From NCBI GenBank assembly GCA_028284705.1, contig JANQRE010000005.1, forward strand, positions 1-64,000: 64,000 nt of DNA, read 5' to 3'. This document shows positions 47,595-57,382 of the stretch, one piece after another; positions within the stretch are counted from its first letter, which is position 1, and each line of letters opens with the position of its first letter. The position numbers and the translations under genes are program-made. This DNA comes from Paracoccaceae bacterium (lineage in GTDB: Bacteria; Pseudomonadota; Alphaproteobacteria; Rhodobacterales; Rhodobacteraceae). The notes beneath the pieces were generated by a model. That model searched no databases. It was not told the DNA's origin and was given only the letters and a program-made list of their open reading frames with translations.

Positions 47595-48011
47595 TTATTT
47601 GCGGCGAAGGCGAATAACGACGTCGACTTTGGAGATTTCCGTGCCCTCAGGCGCTTCCGGCAAGGCGGAAATTTCAAGCTGCTCTTTGGGGGCATCGGTC
47701 AGGTGACCTTCGTCCTCCCAGAAGAAATGCGGGTGATCGTCGACCCGGGTGTCGAAATAGCTCTTGGAGCCATCGACCATGATCTCGCGGATCAGACCAA
47801 CCTCGGAGAAAGCGCGGAGCGTATTGTAGACAGTCGCGAGCGAGACGCTTTCGCCATGGGTCTTTGACGCCTCATGCAGGCTTTCCGCCGTCACGTGACG
47901 ATCTTTTCCGTCACCCACCAACAAGGCCGCAAGTGCAACGCGCTGACGGGTCGGGCGCAGCCCGGCGCCAGCCAGCCATTTCGTTCCACGTTCCTGCGTC
48001 TGGGGGTTCAT
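47595..48011 (-). CDS. irr: Irr, heme-responsive iron regulator (Fur family)
   Basis: The 138-residue protein has a Fur winged helix (about 20-90: GLRPTRQRVALAAL, then SLATVYNTLRAFSEVGLI) and a short dimerisation domain with HPHFFW. It lacks the C-terminal zinc cysteines of Fur, as Irr proteins do. Irr controls iron and heme genes in alphaproteobacteria. The start MNPQTQERGTKWL is the usual one for this group. It is divergent from fabA. Confidence 0.9.
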   Translation of the reverse strand: MNPQTQERGTKWLAGAGLRPTRQRVALAALLVGDGKDRHVTAESLHEASKTHGESVSLATVYNTLRAFSEVGLIREIMVDGSKSYFDTRVDDHPHFFWEDEGHLTDAPKEQLEISALPEAPEGTEISKVDVVIRLRRK

Positions 48012-48173
48012 CGCACGTCTCTCCGATAATTCGGACTTAATATAAGGGTTCCGGAGCCGAAAGTTCAAATAAATTCACCGTATATCACGCCGGACCCGGG
48101 GCCTTGCGGTCACTCAGACCGCTCTGCTAGACGGAGGATCGACGGGAAGAGACAAGAAATGGGGCCGGGCGGT

Positions 48174-48683
48174 ATGGCTGATTATCCCACCAGTTTTGAC
48201 AAAGAGGGGCTGTTGAAATGCGCCCGCGGTGATCTGTTCGGTCCTGGCAACGCGCAATTGCCCGCGCCGCCGATGCTGATGATGGACCGGATTACCGACA
48301 TCTCCGGTGATGGTGGCAAGCACGGCAAGGGCCATGTGGTGGCCGAGTTCGATATCAACCCCGACCTGTGGTTCTTCGAATGCCATTTCCCCGGTAATCC
48401 CATCATGCCCGGCTGTCTGGGCCTCGATGGGTTGTGGCAACTCACCGGCTTCAACCTTGGGTGGCGCGGCTGGCAGGGACGCGGCTATGCCCTCGGGGTT
48501 GGTGAAGTAAAGCTAAAAGGCATGGTCCGGCCCGATCGCAAGATGCTGACCTATTACGTGGATTTCACCAAAGCGGTGCAGACACGCCGTCTGACCATGG
48601 GCGTCGCCGACGGCATTGTCGAGGCTGATGGCGAGGTGATCTACGAGGTCAAGGATATGAAGGTCGCGCTGAGCGAAAGCTGA
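48174..48683 (+). CDS. fabA: 3-hydroxydecanoyl-ACP dehydratase/isomerase FabA
   Basis: FabA introduces the double bond for anaerobic unsaturated fatty acid synthesis. The 169-residue protein matches the family length and has the hot-dog fold with the catalytic His in [12 protein letters not shown] and the partner Asp further on in [10 protein letters not shown]. The start [14 protein letters not shown] is standard; an ATG 15 bases upstream is in frame. The last 171 bases overlap an opposing VOC gene. Confidence 0.96.
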   Translation: MADYPTSFDKEGLLKCARGDLFGPGNAQLPAPPMLMMDRITDISGDGGKHGKGHVVAEFDINPDLWFFECHFPGNPIMPGCLGLDGLWQLTGFNLGWRGWQGRGYALGVGEVKLKGMVRPDRKMLTYYVDFTKAVQTRRLTMGVADGIVEADGEVIYEVKDMKVALSES

Positions 48684-49199
48684 CCTCGCTAAGAAGGTGC
48701 CGGTTCGGGCGCGCGCTTCCGAAACCAGAGCAGCAACATCAAGCGGAGAATTGACCATCTCGACGAACCCCTCGTCAGTCATTTTCCATTCCGATTGCGG
48801 CCTGTCGCGATAAAGCTCCAACCCGTTGCCGTCGGGGTCGTCGAGATAGACCGCCTCGCTCACGCCGTGATCTGCCGCGCCGGTCAGCTTATATCCCGCC
48901 GATTGCACACGATCGATCACAGCGCCCAGGGCTTTGCGATCAGGGAACAGGAACGCGATGTGGTAGAGGCCGGTATGGCCTTTGGGCGGAGGCGCCCCGT
49001 CCTTGCTCTCCCAGGTATTGAGGCCGAGATGGTGGTGGTAGTCATCAAAGGACAGAAAGGCCGCGCTTGCGCCCCAGCGCAGCATGACACGCATCCCGAT
49101 CACATCGCGATAAAACGCAATTGCGCGATCAAGGTCGGCAACCTTCAGATGCTCGTGCCCCACATGTGCCCCCGGTGTGCCTTGGCCTCTTTCCGTCAT
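48513..49199 (-). CDS. VOC-superfamily protein with 3' end running antisense into fabA
   Basis: The first ~165 of 228 residues are a normal VOC domain of the catechol-2,3-dioxygenase/CatE type ([20 protein letters not shown], then metal-ligand region HHLGLN and GNGLELYRD). The final ~56 residues come from the antisense strand of fabA and look like non-family sequence, so the original stop codon appears to be lost. It sits between fabA and fabB on the opposite strand, splitting the usual fabAB pair. Confidence 0.78.
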   Translation of the reverse strand: MTERGQGTPGAHVGHEHLKVADLDRAIAFYRDVIGMRVMLRWGASAAFLSFDDYHHHLGLNTWESKDGAPPPKGHTGLYHIAFLFPDRKALGAVIDRVQSAGYKLTGAADHGVSEAVYLDDPDGNGLELYRDRPQSEWKMTDEGFVEMVNSPLDVAALVSEARARTGTFLARSAFAQRDLHILDLVDHLAISLDNAVGDAHGQTACLHRFGEIHVIGQHLAIGPDHAF

Positions 49200-49410
49200 G
49201 TTTACATATCCTTTGCGATCTTGGGTCCGCCCCTCCGGCGCTCAAAAGCTCATCCCGCGAAGATGCAAGATAATCACGCGAAAGAACAGCCGCCATCCCT
49301 CGACGCATCTCTCCAGCGCAAGCAGAGCGGGACCGCGACCATGCCTATCTGCTTGCCCCGCCTTGCCGCCCTGTCCTACACAAGTCTCGAACGGATAAGG
49401 GAGAGCGCCG

Positions 49411-50640
49411 ATGCGCCGCGTTGTCGTCACCGGGTTGGGGATCGTCTCCCCAATCGGAAATAACGCCGAAGAGGTCACCGCTGCCCTGAAAGCGGGGAAA
49501 TCCGGGATCGAGCATTCACCGGAGATGGCCGAACACGGGTTTCGCAGCCAGGTTGCGGGGACCCTGAAAATCGACGTCAAGGAGCATGTGGACAAGCGCA
49601 CCTTGCGGTTCATGGGACCCGGCGCGGCCTATGCCCATATCGCGATGAGCCAGGCGATTGCAGATGCAGGGCTTGATGAGGCGTTGATCGTGAACCCGCG
49701 CACGGGGCTCATTGCGGGCTCTGGCGGGCCATCGACCTCTGCGATGTTCACCGCGCATCAATCGGTGCTCTCGACGGGGGCAACGAAGCGGATCGGACCC
49801 TTTGCGGTGCCGAAATGCATGTCCTCGACGATCTCGGCCAACCTCGCGACAGCCTTCCAGATCAAGGGGATCAATTATTCGATCACTTCCGCCTGCTCGA
49901 CCTCGCTGCATTGTATCGGCGTGGCGTCTGAGCAGATCATGCTGGGCAAGCAGGACGTGATGTTCGCTGGTGGTGGCGAGGAGTTGGACTGGACGCTCTC
50001 CTGCCTCTTTGACGCCATGGGCGCGATGTCCTCGAAATACAACGACACACCGGAACGCGCTTCCCGCGCCTTCGATGCGGATCGCGATGGGTTCGTGATC
50101 GCAGGTGGTGGTGGGATCGTCGTGCTGGAAGAATTGGAGCATGCCAAAGCCCGCGGTGCGAAGATCTACGCGGAGGTGACGGGCTTTGGGGCCACGTCGG
50201 ATGGCGCCGACATGGTCGCGCCCTCGGGTGAGGGCGGTGAACGCGCGATGCGGCTGGCGCTGGAGACAATCCCGGAGGGTCGGTCGGTCAGCTATATCAA
50301 TGCCCATGGCACCTCGACGCCGGTCGGCGATGTTGGCGAAGTCGAGGCGGTGCGGCGTGTGTTTGGACAGGGCGCGACCCCGCCAATCAGTTCAACGAAA
50401 TCGATGACCGGGCACTCCCAGGGCGCGACCGGCGCGCAAGAGGCGATCTATTGCCTTCTGATGCTCGCCCAGGACTTCATCGCGCCCTCGATCAATGTGG
50501 AAACGCTCGATCCGGCGCTGGACCCCAGCGAAATTGCAACGCAAGTGGTTGAAAATGCAGGGCTTGATACGGTGATGACAAACTCTTTCGGGTTCGGCGG
50601 CACCAATGGTTCGATGTTGCTCAGCAAGTATAACGGGTAG
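49411..50640 (+). CDS. fabB: beta-ketoacyl-ACP synthase I
   Basis: FabB elongates unsaturated acyl chains made by FabA. The 409-residue thiolase-fold protein has the active-site Cys in SACSTSLHC (near residue 162), one His in [11 protein letters not shown] and the second in [18 protein letters not shown] precedes the ATG. It is followed by fabI after five bases. The separation from fabA by the opposing VOC gene means that it needs its own promoter in 49200-49410, where no clear hexamers stand out. Confidence 0.96.
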   Translation: MRRVVVTGLGIVSPIGNNAEEVTAALKAGKSGIEHSPEMAEHGFRSQVAGTLKIDVKEHVDKRTLRFMGPGAAYAHIAMSQAIADAGLDEALIVNPRTGLIAGSGGPSTSAMFTAHQSVLSTGATKRIGPFAVPKCMSSTISANLATAFQIKGINYSITSACSTSLHCIGVASEQIMLGKQDVMFAGGGEELDWTLSCLFDAMGAMSSKYNDTPERASRAFDADRDGFVIAGGGGIVVLEELEHAKARGAKIYAEVTGFGATSDGADMVAPSGEGGERAMRLALETIPEGRSVSYINAHGTSTPVGDVGEVEAVRRVFGQGATPPISSTKSMTGHSQGATGAQEAIYCLLMLAQDFIAPSINVETLDPALDPSEIATQVVENAGLDTVMTNSFGFGGTNGSMLLSKYNG

Positions 50641-50645
50641 GGTTT

Positions 50646-51431
<786 letters not shown>

Positions 51432-51448
51432 GAGCGGAAAGGTCCGGA

Positions 51449-51499
51449 CCGCGCTTTTTCACGGCTCCCGCCCACCCACCCCGCCGCGAAAAAGCGCGG
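51449..51499. terminator. 12-bp inverted repeat after fabI
   Basis: CCGCGCTTTTTC (51449-51460) and GAAAAAGCGCGG (51488-51499) are perfect complements around a 27-base C-rich loop, 17 bases after fabI. It probably terminates or protects the fabBI transcript. The T-run lies in the 5' arm, so it is not a textbook terminator. Confidence 0.6.
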
Positions 51500-51533
51500 G
51501 AGGTGCCCTGAATTTGCCCGCTTTCACTGAGAA

Positions 51534-51556
51534 AAACCTCTCAAATTAAGAGGTTT
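51534..51556 (+). promoter_or_regulatory. hairpin covering the ribosome-binding site of the M50 protease gene
   Basis: AAACCTCT (51534-51541) pairs perfectly with AGAGGTTT (51549-51556) around a seven-base loop. The AGAGG of the 3' arm is the only Shine-Dalgarno candidate for the ATG at 51561, so the hairpin would hide the ribosome site. Confidence 0.55.
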
Positions 51557-51560
51557 GGCG

Positions 51561-52343
51561 ATGCTTTTGCTTGTGGGCTGCGTGTTTCTGTGCGCGCTGA
51601 TGTATCTGACACTGCGCGGTGGTCTGGTGGGCGAGCGTGGTCTCACAGTAGTAGGCATGGATGTCGAAGGCATCGGCCTCGGGTTCCTCGCCTTCGCAGC
51701 CGCCGCCTGGTATTTCGGCCCGCTTTACGGCGTGGCCATCGTGATCTCCGTCATGATCCACGAGTTCGGCCATGTCGCCGCCTTTCGCATTGCAGGCCAC
51801 GACGACGCACGCTTTCGCCTGATCCCGCTGATGGGCGGGGTCGCCATTTCGGACACACCGCCGGAAACGCAGGCGGATGATTTCTTCATCACCATCATGG
51901 GCCCGGCGATCTGTCTTGTGCCGATGATCCTCGCCTATGCGCTGATGGAGCCTGCCGCGCTGATTTCCTACACGGCCTACGACTTTCTGTGGGTCTTCGC
52001 GATCACCACCGGCGCGTTGAATTTCTTCAATCTTCTGCCCTTCTGGCCGCTTGATGGGGGCCGCTGTGTACGCATCCTCTGCGACACGTTCATCCCCCGC
52101 GCTACCGGGTTTCTGACCATGGCGATGAGCGCAGGCTTCGCCGCCGCCGCGGTCGCGCTTGAGTCCATGGCCTTGACCTTCTTTGCCCTGATGGGCGCGG
52201 CCTCGCTCTTCACGTGGTCGGACATGCATGTGCACCGCAAAGGCCTGACGGTTGGACAGGGCTTCACCGCATTGGGCGCCTATCTCTTCACGATGGCGGC
52301 GCATTTCTGGGGCGGGTTTGCCTTCCTCATCCACTATCTTTAA
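51561..52343 (+). CDS. M50-family membrane metalloprotease (site-2 protease type)
   Basis: The 260-residue protein has about six hydrophobic helices. It carries the zinc motif HEFGH (67-71) inside the membrane and the third-ligand motif NLLPFWPLDGGR near 158-169. Such proteases cleave membrane-bound anti-sigma factors or signal remnants. No PDZ or CBS domain is present, so it is a minimal form. ATG 51561 was preferred to the TTG at 51555. Confidence 0.85.
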   Translation: MLLLVGCVFLCALMYLTLRGGLVGERGLTVVGMDVEGIGLGFLAFAAAAWYFGPLYGVAIVISVMIHEFGHVAAFRIAGHDDARFRLIPLMGGVAISDTPPETQADDFFITIMGPAICLVPMILAYALMEPAALISYTAYDFLWVFAITTGALNFFNLLPFWPLDGGRCVRILCDTFIPRATGFLTMAMSAGFAAAAVALESMALTFFALMGAASLFTWSDMHVHRKGLTVGQGFTALGAYLFTMAAHFWGGFAFLIHYL

Positions 52344-52412
52344 TCGCGTCGTTTAGGCGTTTTCCCCGGACTGGGCTTGTGTCAGTCTGCCCCTCAAAAG
52401 GGAGGGGTGCGC

Positions 52413-53099
52413 ATGCCGATCACCACCTGCATTTTTGACGCCTATGGTACGTTGTTCGACGTTGCCGCTGCCGCGCGCGAAGCCGCCGGAGAACCGGGCC
52501 GTGACGCCCTGGCCGCCTGCTGGCAGAAGCTTGCAAATGACTGGCGATTGAAGCAGTTGCAATATACTTGGCTCAGGGCCGTCGCCGATGCCCATGGCGA
52601 TTTCTGGGATGTCACGCAGGACGGTCTGGACTGGGCGATGGAGGCCAATGACCTCGACGATGCGGAGCTGCGCGAGCGGCTGTTGCAGCTCTATTGGGAA
52701 CTCAGCGCCTACCCCGAAGTGCCTGAGATGTTGGGCACGTTGAAAGCGGGCGGTTATGCGACCGCGATCCTGTCCAACGGCTCGCCGAAGATGCTGCAAG
52801 GCGCAGTGGACAGCGCAGCTGTGGGGGATGTTCTGGATGACATTTTGAGCGTCGAAAGTGTTGGCATCTTTAAACCACACAAATCGGTCTACGATCTGGT
52901 GGGTCAACGCTTTGGCTGCGCGAAAGAGGAAGTGCTTTTCGTCTCCTCCAATGGCTGGGACGCGGCGGCGGCGACCGGCTATGGGTTCCAAACCGTCTGG
53001 GTGAACCGCGCCGGCGAACCCGTCGACCGCCTGCCCTGGACGCCAAAGAACGTGCTGAGCGATCTCACAACCATCCCCGATCTCGCAGGACGCCTCTGA
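52413..53099 (+). CDS. HAD-superfamily hydrolase, haloacid dehalogenase type II
   Basis: The 228-residue protein matches L-2-haloacid dehalogenases. The nucleophile is Asp9 in FDAYGTLFD, followed by LSNGS (motif II), Lys in GIFKPHKSVYD and the SSNGWDAAAA motif typical of this subfamily. It would hydrolyse L-2-haloalkanoates or a natural analogue. ATG 52413 follows GGGAGGGG. It is first in a chain of four overlapping genes. Confidence 0.85.
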   Translation: MPITTCIFDAYGTLFDVAAAAREAAGEPGRDALAACWQKLANDWRLKQLQYTWLRAVADAHGDFWDVTQDGLDWAMEANDLDDAELRERLLQLYWELSAYPEVPEMLGTLKAGGYATAILSNGSPKMLQGAVDSAAVGDVLDDILSVESVGIFKPHKSVYDLVGQRFGCAKEEVLFVSSNGWDAAAATGYGFQTVWVNRAGEPVDRLPWTPKNVLSDLTTIPDLAGRL

Positions 53100-53920
53100 T
53101 GCCGGATTTCATCGCAAATGACGGTGTGCGGCTGCACTACACCGATGAGGGTGAGGGGCTGCCGATCCTCTGCCTCGCCGGTCTGACGCGCAACGGCACC
53201 GATTTTGACTATGTCGCGCCGCATCTGGCGGGCGTGCGTGTGATCCGGCTCGACTATCGCGGGCGGGGCAAGTCGGATTGGTCCGATCCCGGGACCTACA
53301 CGATCCCGCAGGAGGGCATGGATACGGTTGGGCTGCTCAATCACCTGGGGCTGGAAAAGGCCGCAATCCTCGGCACCTCGCGCGGCGGGATCATCGCCAT
53401 GGGGCTGGCCGCGACGGTGAAGGACCGGCTGCTCGGCGTCTGTCTGAATGACATTGGACCGGACATCGCCGCGCCGGGACTGGAGGCGATCAAGAACTAC
53501 CTTGGCCGGCGCCCGACCTTCCAGACGATGGAGGAGGCCGTCTTCGTGCGCGCCGAGTTGATGGCGGGGTTCGAGGGCGTGCCAGAGGACCGCTGGCGCG
53601 AGGAGGCCGAGAAGCACTATGTGATCGAAGAGGATGGGCTCAACATCAATTACGACCCGAAATTGCGGGAGGGCGTGTTGGAGCGCGCCGAGAATCTCGC
53701 CCTCGATCTTTGGCCCTTCTTTGATGCTTTGCAGGGCCTGCCGACCGCGCTGATCCGGGGCGCGAATTCCGATTTGCTGACGCAGGAAACGGCGGATGAG
53801 ATGTGCCGGCGGCGCCCGGATATGCTCTTCACCAATGTGGCCGGACGAGGGCATGTGCCGTTCCTGGATGAACCGGAAGCGCTTGAAATCATTCATCTTT
53901 GGCTGGAGAAATTGCGATGA
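53099..53920 (+). CDS. alpha/beta hydrolase
   Basis: The 273-residue protein has the nucleophile elbow GTSRGG (Ser near residue 95), an oxyanion region CLAGLTRNG and a C-terminal His in GRGHVPFLD. It is similar to enol-lactonases and haloalkane dehalogenase-like esterases; the substrate is unknown. The start overlaps the HAD gene stop (TGATG), so translation is coupled. Confidence 0.82.
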   Translation: MPDFIANDGVRLHYTDEGEGLPILCLAGLTRNGTDFDYVAPHLAGVRVIRLDYRGRGKSDWSDPGTYTIPQEGMDTVGLLNHLGLEKAAILGTSRGGIIAMGLAATVKDRLLGVCLNDIGPDIAAPGLEAIKNYLGRRPTFQTMEEAVFVRAELMAGFEGVPEDRWREEAEKHYVIEEDGLNINYDPKLREGVLERAENLALDLWPFFDALQGLPTALIRGANSDLLTQETADEMCRRRPDMLFTNVAGRGHVPFLDEPEALEIIHLWLEKLR

Positions 53921-54900
53921 ATATCGAGATGATCCGTGCCTCCGCCAAGCGGGCCGAGGGCCATGTCCGGCGCACGCCGATGCTGACCTCTCCGTTTCTG
54001 GACGAGATCGCCGGGCGGCGGATTTTGCTGAAACCCGAGGCCTTGCAGCACACCGGCTCCTTCAAATATCGCGGCGGCTGGTCGGCGGTCTCGACCCTGA
54101 CCGATAACGCCTTGAAGGCTGGTGTAATCGCGTTCTCCAGCGGCAATCATGCGCAAGGCGTCGCCCTCGCGGCGATGGAACATGGCGTCCCGGCGGTGAT
54201 CGTGATGCCCTCGGACGCGCCGCAGATGAAGATTGAAAACACGCGGGCCTTAGGTGCCGAAGTGGTGCTTTACGACAGGGCCGGTGGTGAGGACCGCAAC
54301 GAAATCGGCAACAGATTAGCTGAGGAACGTGGGCTGACCCTCATCAAACCCTTCGACGAGCCGCAGGTCATCGCGGGGCAGGGCACCTGCGGGTTGGAGA
54401 TCGCGGAACAGGCCGCGGAGCTCGGCGTCGCCGAGGGCGACGTGCTAGTCTGTTGCGGCGGTGGCGGGCTGACCTCAGGGATTTCTCTGGCCTTGGAAGC
54501 CGAGGCCCCCGACCTGCGTGTGCGCCCCGTTGAACCGGAGGAGTTCGACGATGTGACGCGGTCCCTCGCAAGCGGGAAGATCGAAGCAAATACCAGGGTT
54601 TCCGGCTCGATCTGCGACGCGATCATCACACAATCCCCGGGCGAGATCACCTTTCCGATCATGCATCGGCTCTGCGGCCCCGGCATCGTTGTCTCGGAAG
54701 AAAACTGCCTACACGCCATGGCGCATGCCTTTGCGCGGTTGAAACTTGTGCTGGAACCGGGCGGGGCTATCGCTTTGGCGGCGGCGCTCTTTCATGGCGA
54801 TGAGATCAATGGCGAGGCGGTGATTGCGGTGGCATCGGGCGGCAATGTCGATGCGCCGATGTTCCAGCAAGCACTCGAGAAATATGGGAGCGAGATATGA
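53917..54900 (+). CDS. PLP-dependent threonine/serine dehydratase family protein
   Basis: The 327-residue fold-type II PLP enzyme has the cofactor lysine Lys50 in GSFKYRGG, the glycine-rich phosphate loop in CCGGGGLTSG and the SSGNHAQG motif. There is no C-terminal ACT domain, so it is the catabolic or racemase-like short form. Candidates are threonine or serine ammonia-lyase, or 3-hydroxyaspartate dehydratase. The start overlaps the hydrolase stop (ATGA). Confidence 0.85.
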   Translation: MNIEMIRASAKRAEGHVRRTPMLTSPFLDEIAGRRILLKPEALQHTGSFKYRGGWSAVSTLTDNALKAGVIAFSSGNHAQGVALAAMEHGVPAVIVMPSDAPQMKIENTRALGAEVVLYDRAGGEDRNEIGNRLAEERGLTLIKPFDEPQVIAGQGTCGLEIAEQAAELGVAEGDVLVCCGGGGLTSGISLALEAEAPDLRVRPVEPEEFDDVTRSLASGKIEANTRVSGSICDAIITQSPGEITFPIMHRLCGPGIVVSEENCLHAMAHAFARLKLVLEPGGAIALAAALFHGDEINGEAVIAVASGGNVDAPMFQQALEKYGSEI

Positions 54901-56099
54901 CCCGTTTTACAGCGGCGAGTTTCAATGTGAAGAACCTGATCGGCGCGGAGCAGGAATATTACAAATTCGAGAAATACACCGTCGAGGAACACGCCTGGAA
55001 AAAGGACTGGCTCGCCGATCAGCTTCTGTCGCTCGATGCCGATATCGTCGGCTTTCAGGAAATCTTCGATAAACGCGCGCTTCAGGATGTGGTGGACGAG
55101 TCGAATGATCGCGCCGATGAGCTGAACGCCGCGGCGATCCCCGGACGCTCGAAAAGTTATCGCAAGAAGGCGATCTTCCGGAAACTGAAAACCGAAGCCT
55201 ATCGCGGGGCGTCGCTCGCCTTTGCGCCGAATGCCAATGACGGCGAGCCGGGGCAGCGCCGCCCGGGCGTGGCGATCTTGTCGCGCTTGGGTTTCGTCGG
55301 CGAACCCGAGATCATTCAGGAGATCACCCCGGTGCTCGAAATCCCCTTTGGGATGATGGGCGGTGGCGGCGCTGCGGGGGACGGTGGCCTCTTCCGGCTG
55401 AACCGTCTGTCGCGACCCATTCTGAAGGTGAAAATCCCGGTCGGGAACAAAGTCATCACGGTCTTCAACTGTCACCTGAAATCGAAGCTCGGCGAATATC
55501 CCAAACAGGCCGATGGTTCCTTGCCGCCGGAGGTCGACCTGACCCGCTACGACCCGGTGGGCCGCGCTATGGGCTCGCTAAAAGCTGCCGTGCGCCGCAT
55601 GGCCGAGGCCTGGGTGCTGCGCGAGGCGATTGTCGCCGAACTGACCCGCGGCAACCCGGTCATGGTGATGGGCGATTTCAACGATGGCGAACATGCGGTC
55701 TCCTCCGAGATCATCGCCGGCGAACGGCCGTTCAAGAATTACGCCTGGATGCGCCGTCACGATGCTGAGGGACCCAATGATCGCTACACCAAGGAAGAGG
55801 CGGTCGAGATCAAGGACGCGGTTGAAGCGGTGATGCTGCATTCCTGCGAGCGGCTTTTCGTGCAGCGCTCGACCCGTGACCTGATCTATACGGCGGCCTT
55901 CGGCGGCACATTTGAAAGCATCGACCAGATTTATCTCTCCCGGCATTTCGTCGAGGGGGAAGATCAGATTGGCGAGATGGAGTATTTCTCGGTCCTGAAC
56001 GACCACCTGACCGATGGCTCCCATGCCGAGGCGCCGTACAACAAGCTGGCCTCGGATCACGGCCAGATCATGGCCCATCTGCAGGTCTGGGACGATTGA
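54897..56099 (+). CDS. endonuclease/exonuclease/phosphatase-family protein
   Basis: The 400-residue protein has the EEP fold with metal and catalytic residues in SFNVKNL (Asn), GFQEIF (Glu), VFNCHLKSK (His), MGDFNDGEH (Asp/Asn) and SDHGQI (Asp/His) near the end. It could be a nuclease or phosphodiesterase; there is no signal peptide. It is the last gene of the four-gene overlapping operon and is followed by the repeat-B stem-loops. Confidence 0.83.
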   Translation: MTRFTAASFNVKNLIGAEQEYYKFEKYTVEEHAWKKDWLADQLLSLDADIVGFQEIFDKRALQDVVDESNDRADELNAAAIPGRSKSYRKKAIFRKLKTEAYRGASLAFAPNANDGEPGQRRPGVAILSRLGFVGEPEIIQEITPVLEIPFGMMGGGGAAGDGGLFRLNRLSRPILKVKIPVGNKVITVFNCHLKSKLGEYPKQADGSLPPEVDLTRYDPVGRAMGSLKAAVRRMAEAWVLREAIVAELTRGNPVMVMGDFNDGEHAVSSEIIAGERPFKNYAWMRRHDAEGPNDRYTKEEAVEIKDAVEAVMLHSCERLFVQRSTRDLIYTAAFGGTFESIDQIYLSRHFVEGEDQIGEMEYFSVLNDHLTDGSHAEAPYNKLASDHGQIMAHLQVWDD

Positions 56100-56108
56100 G
56101 CTCGGGCG

Positions 56109-56178
56109 CAGGATTTCCCGGAAATCCTGCATCAAAGTCTCTCGGAGACTTTGGGGTCAGACTTTCTGAGAAAGTCTG
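56109..56178. terminator. triple stem-loop between convergent genes (repeat family B, copy 2)
   Basis: CAGGATTTC/GAAATCCTG (56109-56129), linker CATCAA, AAAGTCTC/GAGACTTT (56134-56152), then CAGACTTTC/GAAAGTCTG (56158-56178). The first two stems and the linker mirror the element at 9368-9411. The third stem encodes the C-terminus of the opposing MFS gene. Its place between convergent genes fits a bidirectional terminator. Confidence 0.72.
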
Positions 56179-57377
56179 CTATGCGCTCCAGAACTGGCGT
56201 AGATCACCCACCCCGTCAGCATCAGCACTGCGGCCAGAAGATACGCTGCGCCGGGTAGGAAGATCGTCGCATCCGTTGCCGTAAAGACCGCGAAGACCTG
56301 GGTGAATACGATGGGGGCTGCGATCATCCCAATGGCATTGATCGAGGCCAGTACCCCTTGCAATTCCCCCTGCTGGTCGTCGGACGCCGCTCGGGACATC
56401 AGCCCGGTAATCGCCGGTGCAACGACGGCCCCGAGCGCTGCCAGTGGGGTCATCGCAAGCAAGACCCAACCGTTCGAGATGAAGGCGATGATGCTGAGCG
56501 TGCAGGCGTTGTAGATGAGGCCGAACCAGACGGTTTTACGCTCTCCAAGCGCTCTGATGACAACGCGAATGAGCAACCCTTGCGTGATCGCCATGGCAAC
56601 GCCGTAGACCGCCAATGAGACGCCGATCATGCCCGGAGACCAGCCGAAAGAGGCGGCGGTGTAATAGGCCCAGATCGCCGGGTAGACCATGTTGGCGACC
56701 TGGTAGAAGAAGAACACCGCCAGAAGCGCGCCGACGCCGGGGATCGCGCCGATATATTTCAGCCCGCCCACCGGGTTGGCGCGGCGCCATTCGAAGGGGC
56801 GGCGTTTCTCTTCGGTCACAGTTTCGGGCAGGACAAAATAGCCGAAGGCGAAATTCAGCGCTGCAAGAGCGGCGGCGGCCCAAAAGGGCGCGCGAGGACC
56901 AAACTCCGCCAGCAGGCCCCCGATGACCGGCCCCAGAATAAACCCCACACCGAACATCGCGGAGATCAGGCCGAAATTCTGCGCCTTTTCCTCCGGTCGC
57001 GAGATATCGGCCATGAATGCCGAGGCCGTGGCCTGGGTCGCTCCGGTGATGCCGGCTACAACCCGCCCGAACAGGAGCAGCCAGATCGTGCCTGCGACCG
57101 CCATGATGACATAGTCAATCGCCATGATCGCGGTGGAGATCAGCAGGATCGGTCTGCGTCCGAAGCGATCAGACAGATTACCGAGCGTGGGTGAAAACAG
57201 AAATTGCATCACCGCGTAGATCGCGGACAGGATGCCGCCCCAGATCGCGGCTTGAGAAATATCCGCGCCGCGCACTTCCATGATCAGGTCCGGCATCACC
57301 GGCAGGATCAGCCCGATGCCCATGGCGTCGAGCACCACGGTCACCAGAATGAAGGTCAGAGGAAGGTTGCGGCGCAT
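56157..57377 (-). CDS. MFS multidrug exporter (TetA-like)
   Basis: The 406-residue protein has about 12 transmembrane helices and the DHA1 motif A in GNLSDRFGRRP, together with a TetA-like start (LDAMGIGLILPVMPDL). It probably exports drugs or metabolites by proton antiport. Its substrate cannot be told from sequence. It starts five bases after the enol-lactonase-like gene stop, so the two are cotranscribed. The C-terminal codons lie in a stem-loop. Confidence 0.87.
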   Translation of the reverse strand: MRRNLPLTFILVTVVLDAMGIGLILPVMPDLIMEVRGADISQAAIWGGILSAIYAVMQFLFSPTLGNLSDRFGRRPILLISTAIMAIDYVIMAVAGTIWLLLFGRVVAGITGATQATASAFMADISRPEEKAQNFGLISAMFGVGFILGPVIGGLLAEFGPRAPFWAAAALAALNFAFGYFVLPETVTEEKRRPFEWRRANPVGGLKYIGAIPGVGALLAVFFFYQVANMVYPAIWAYYTAASFGWSPGMIGVSLAVYGVAMAITQGLLIRVVIRALGERKTVWFGLIYNACTLSIIAFISNGWVLLAMTPLAALGAVVAPAITGLMSRAASDDQQGELQGVLASINAIGMIAAPIVFTQVFAVFTATDATIFLPGAAYLLAAVLMLTGWVIYASSGAHSRLSQKV

Positions 57378-57382
57378 GAGGG

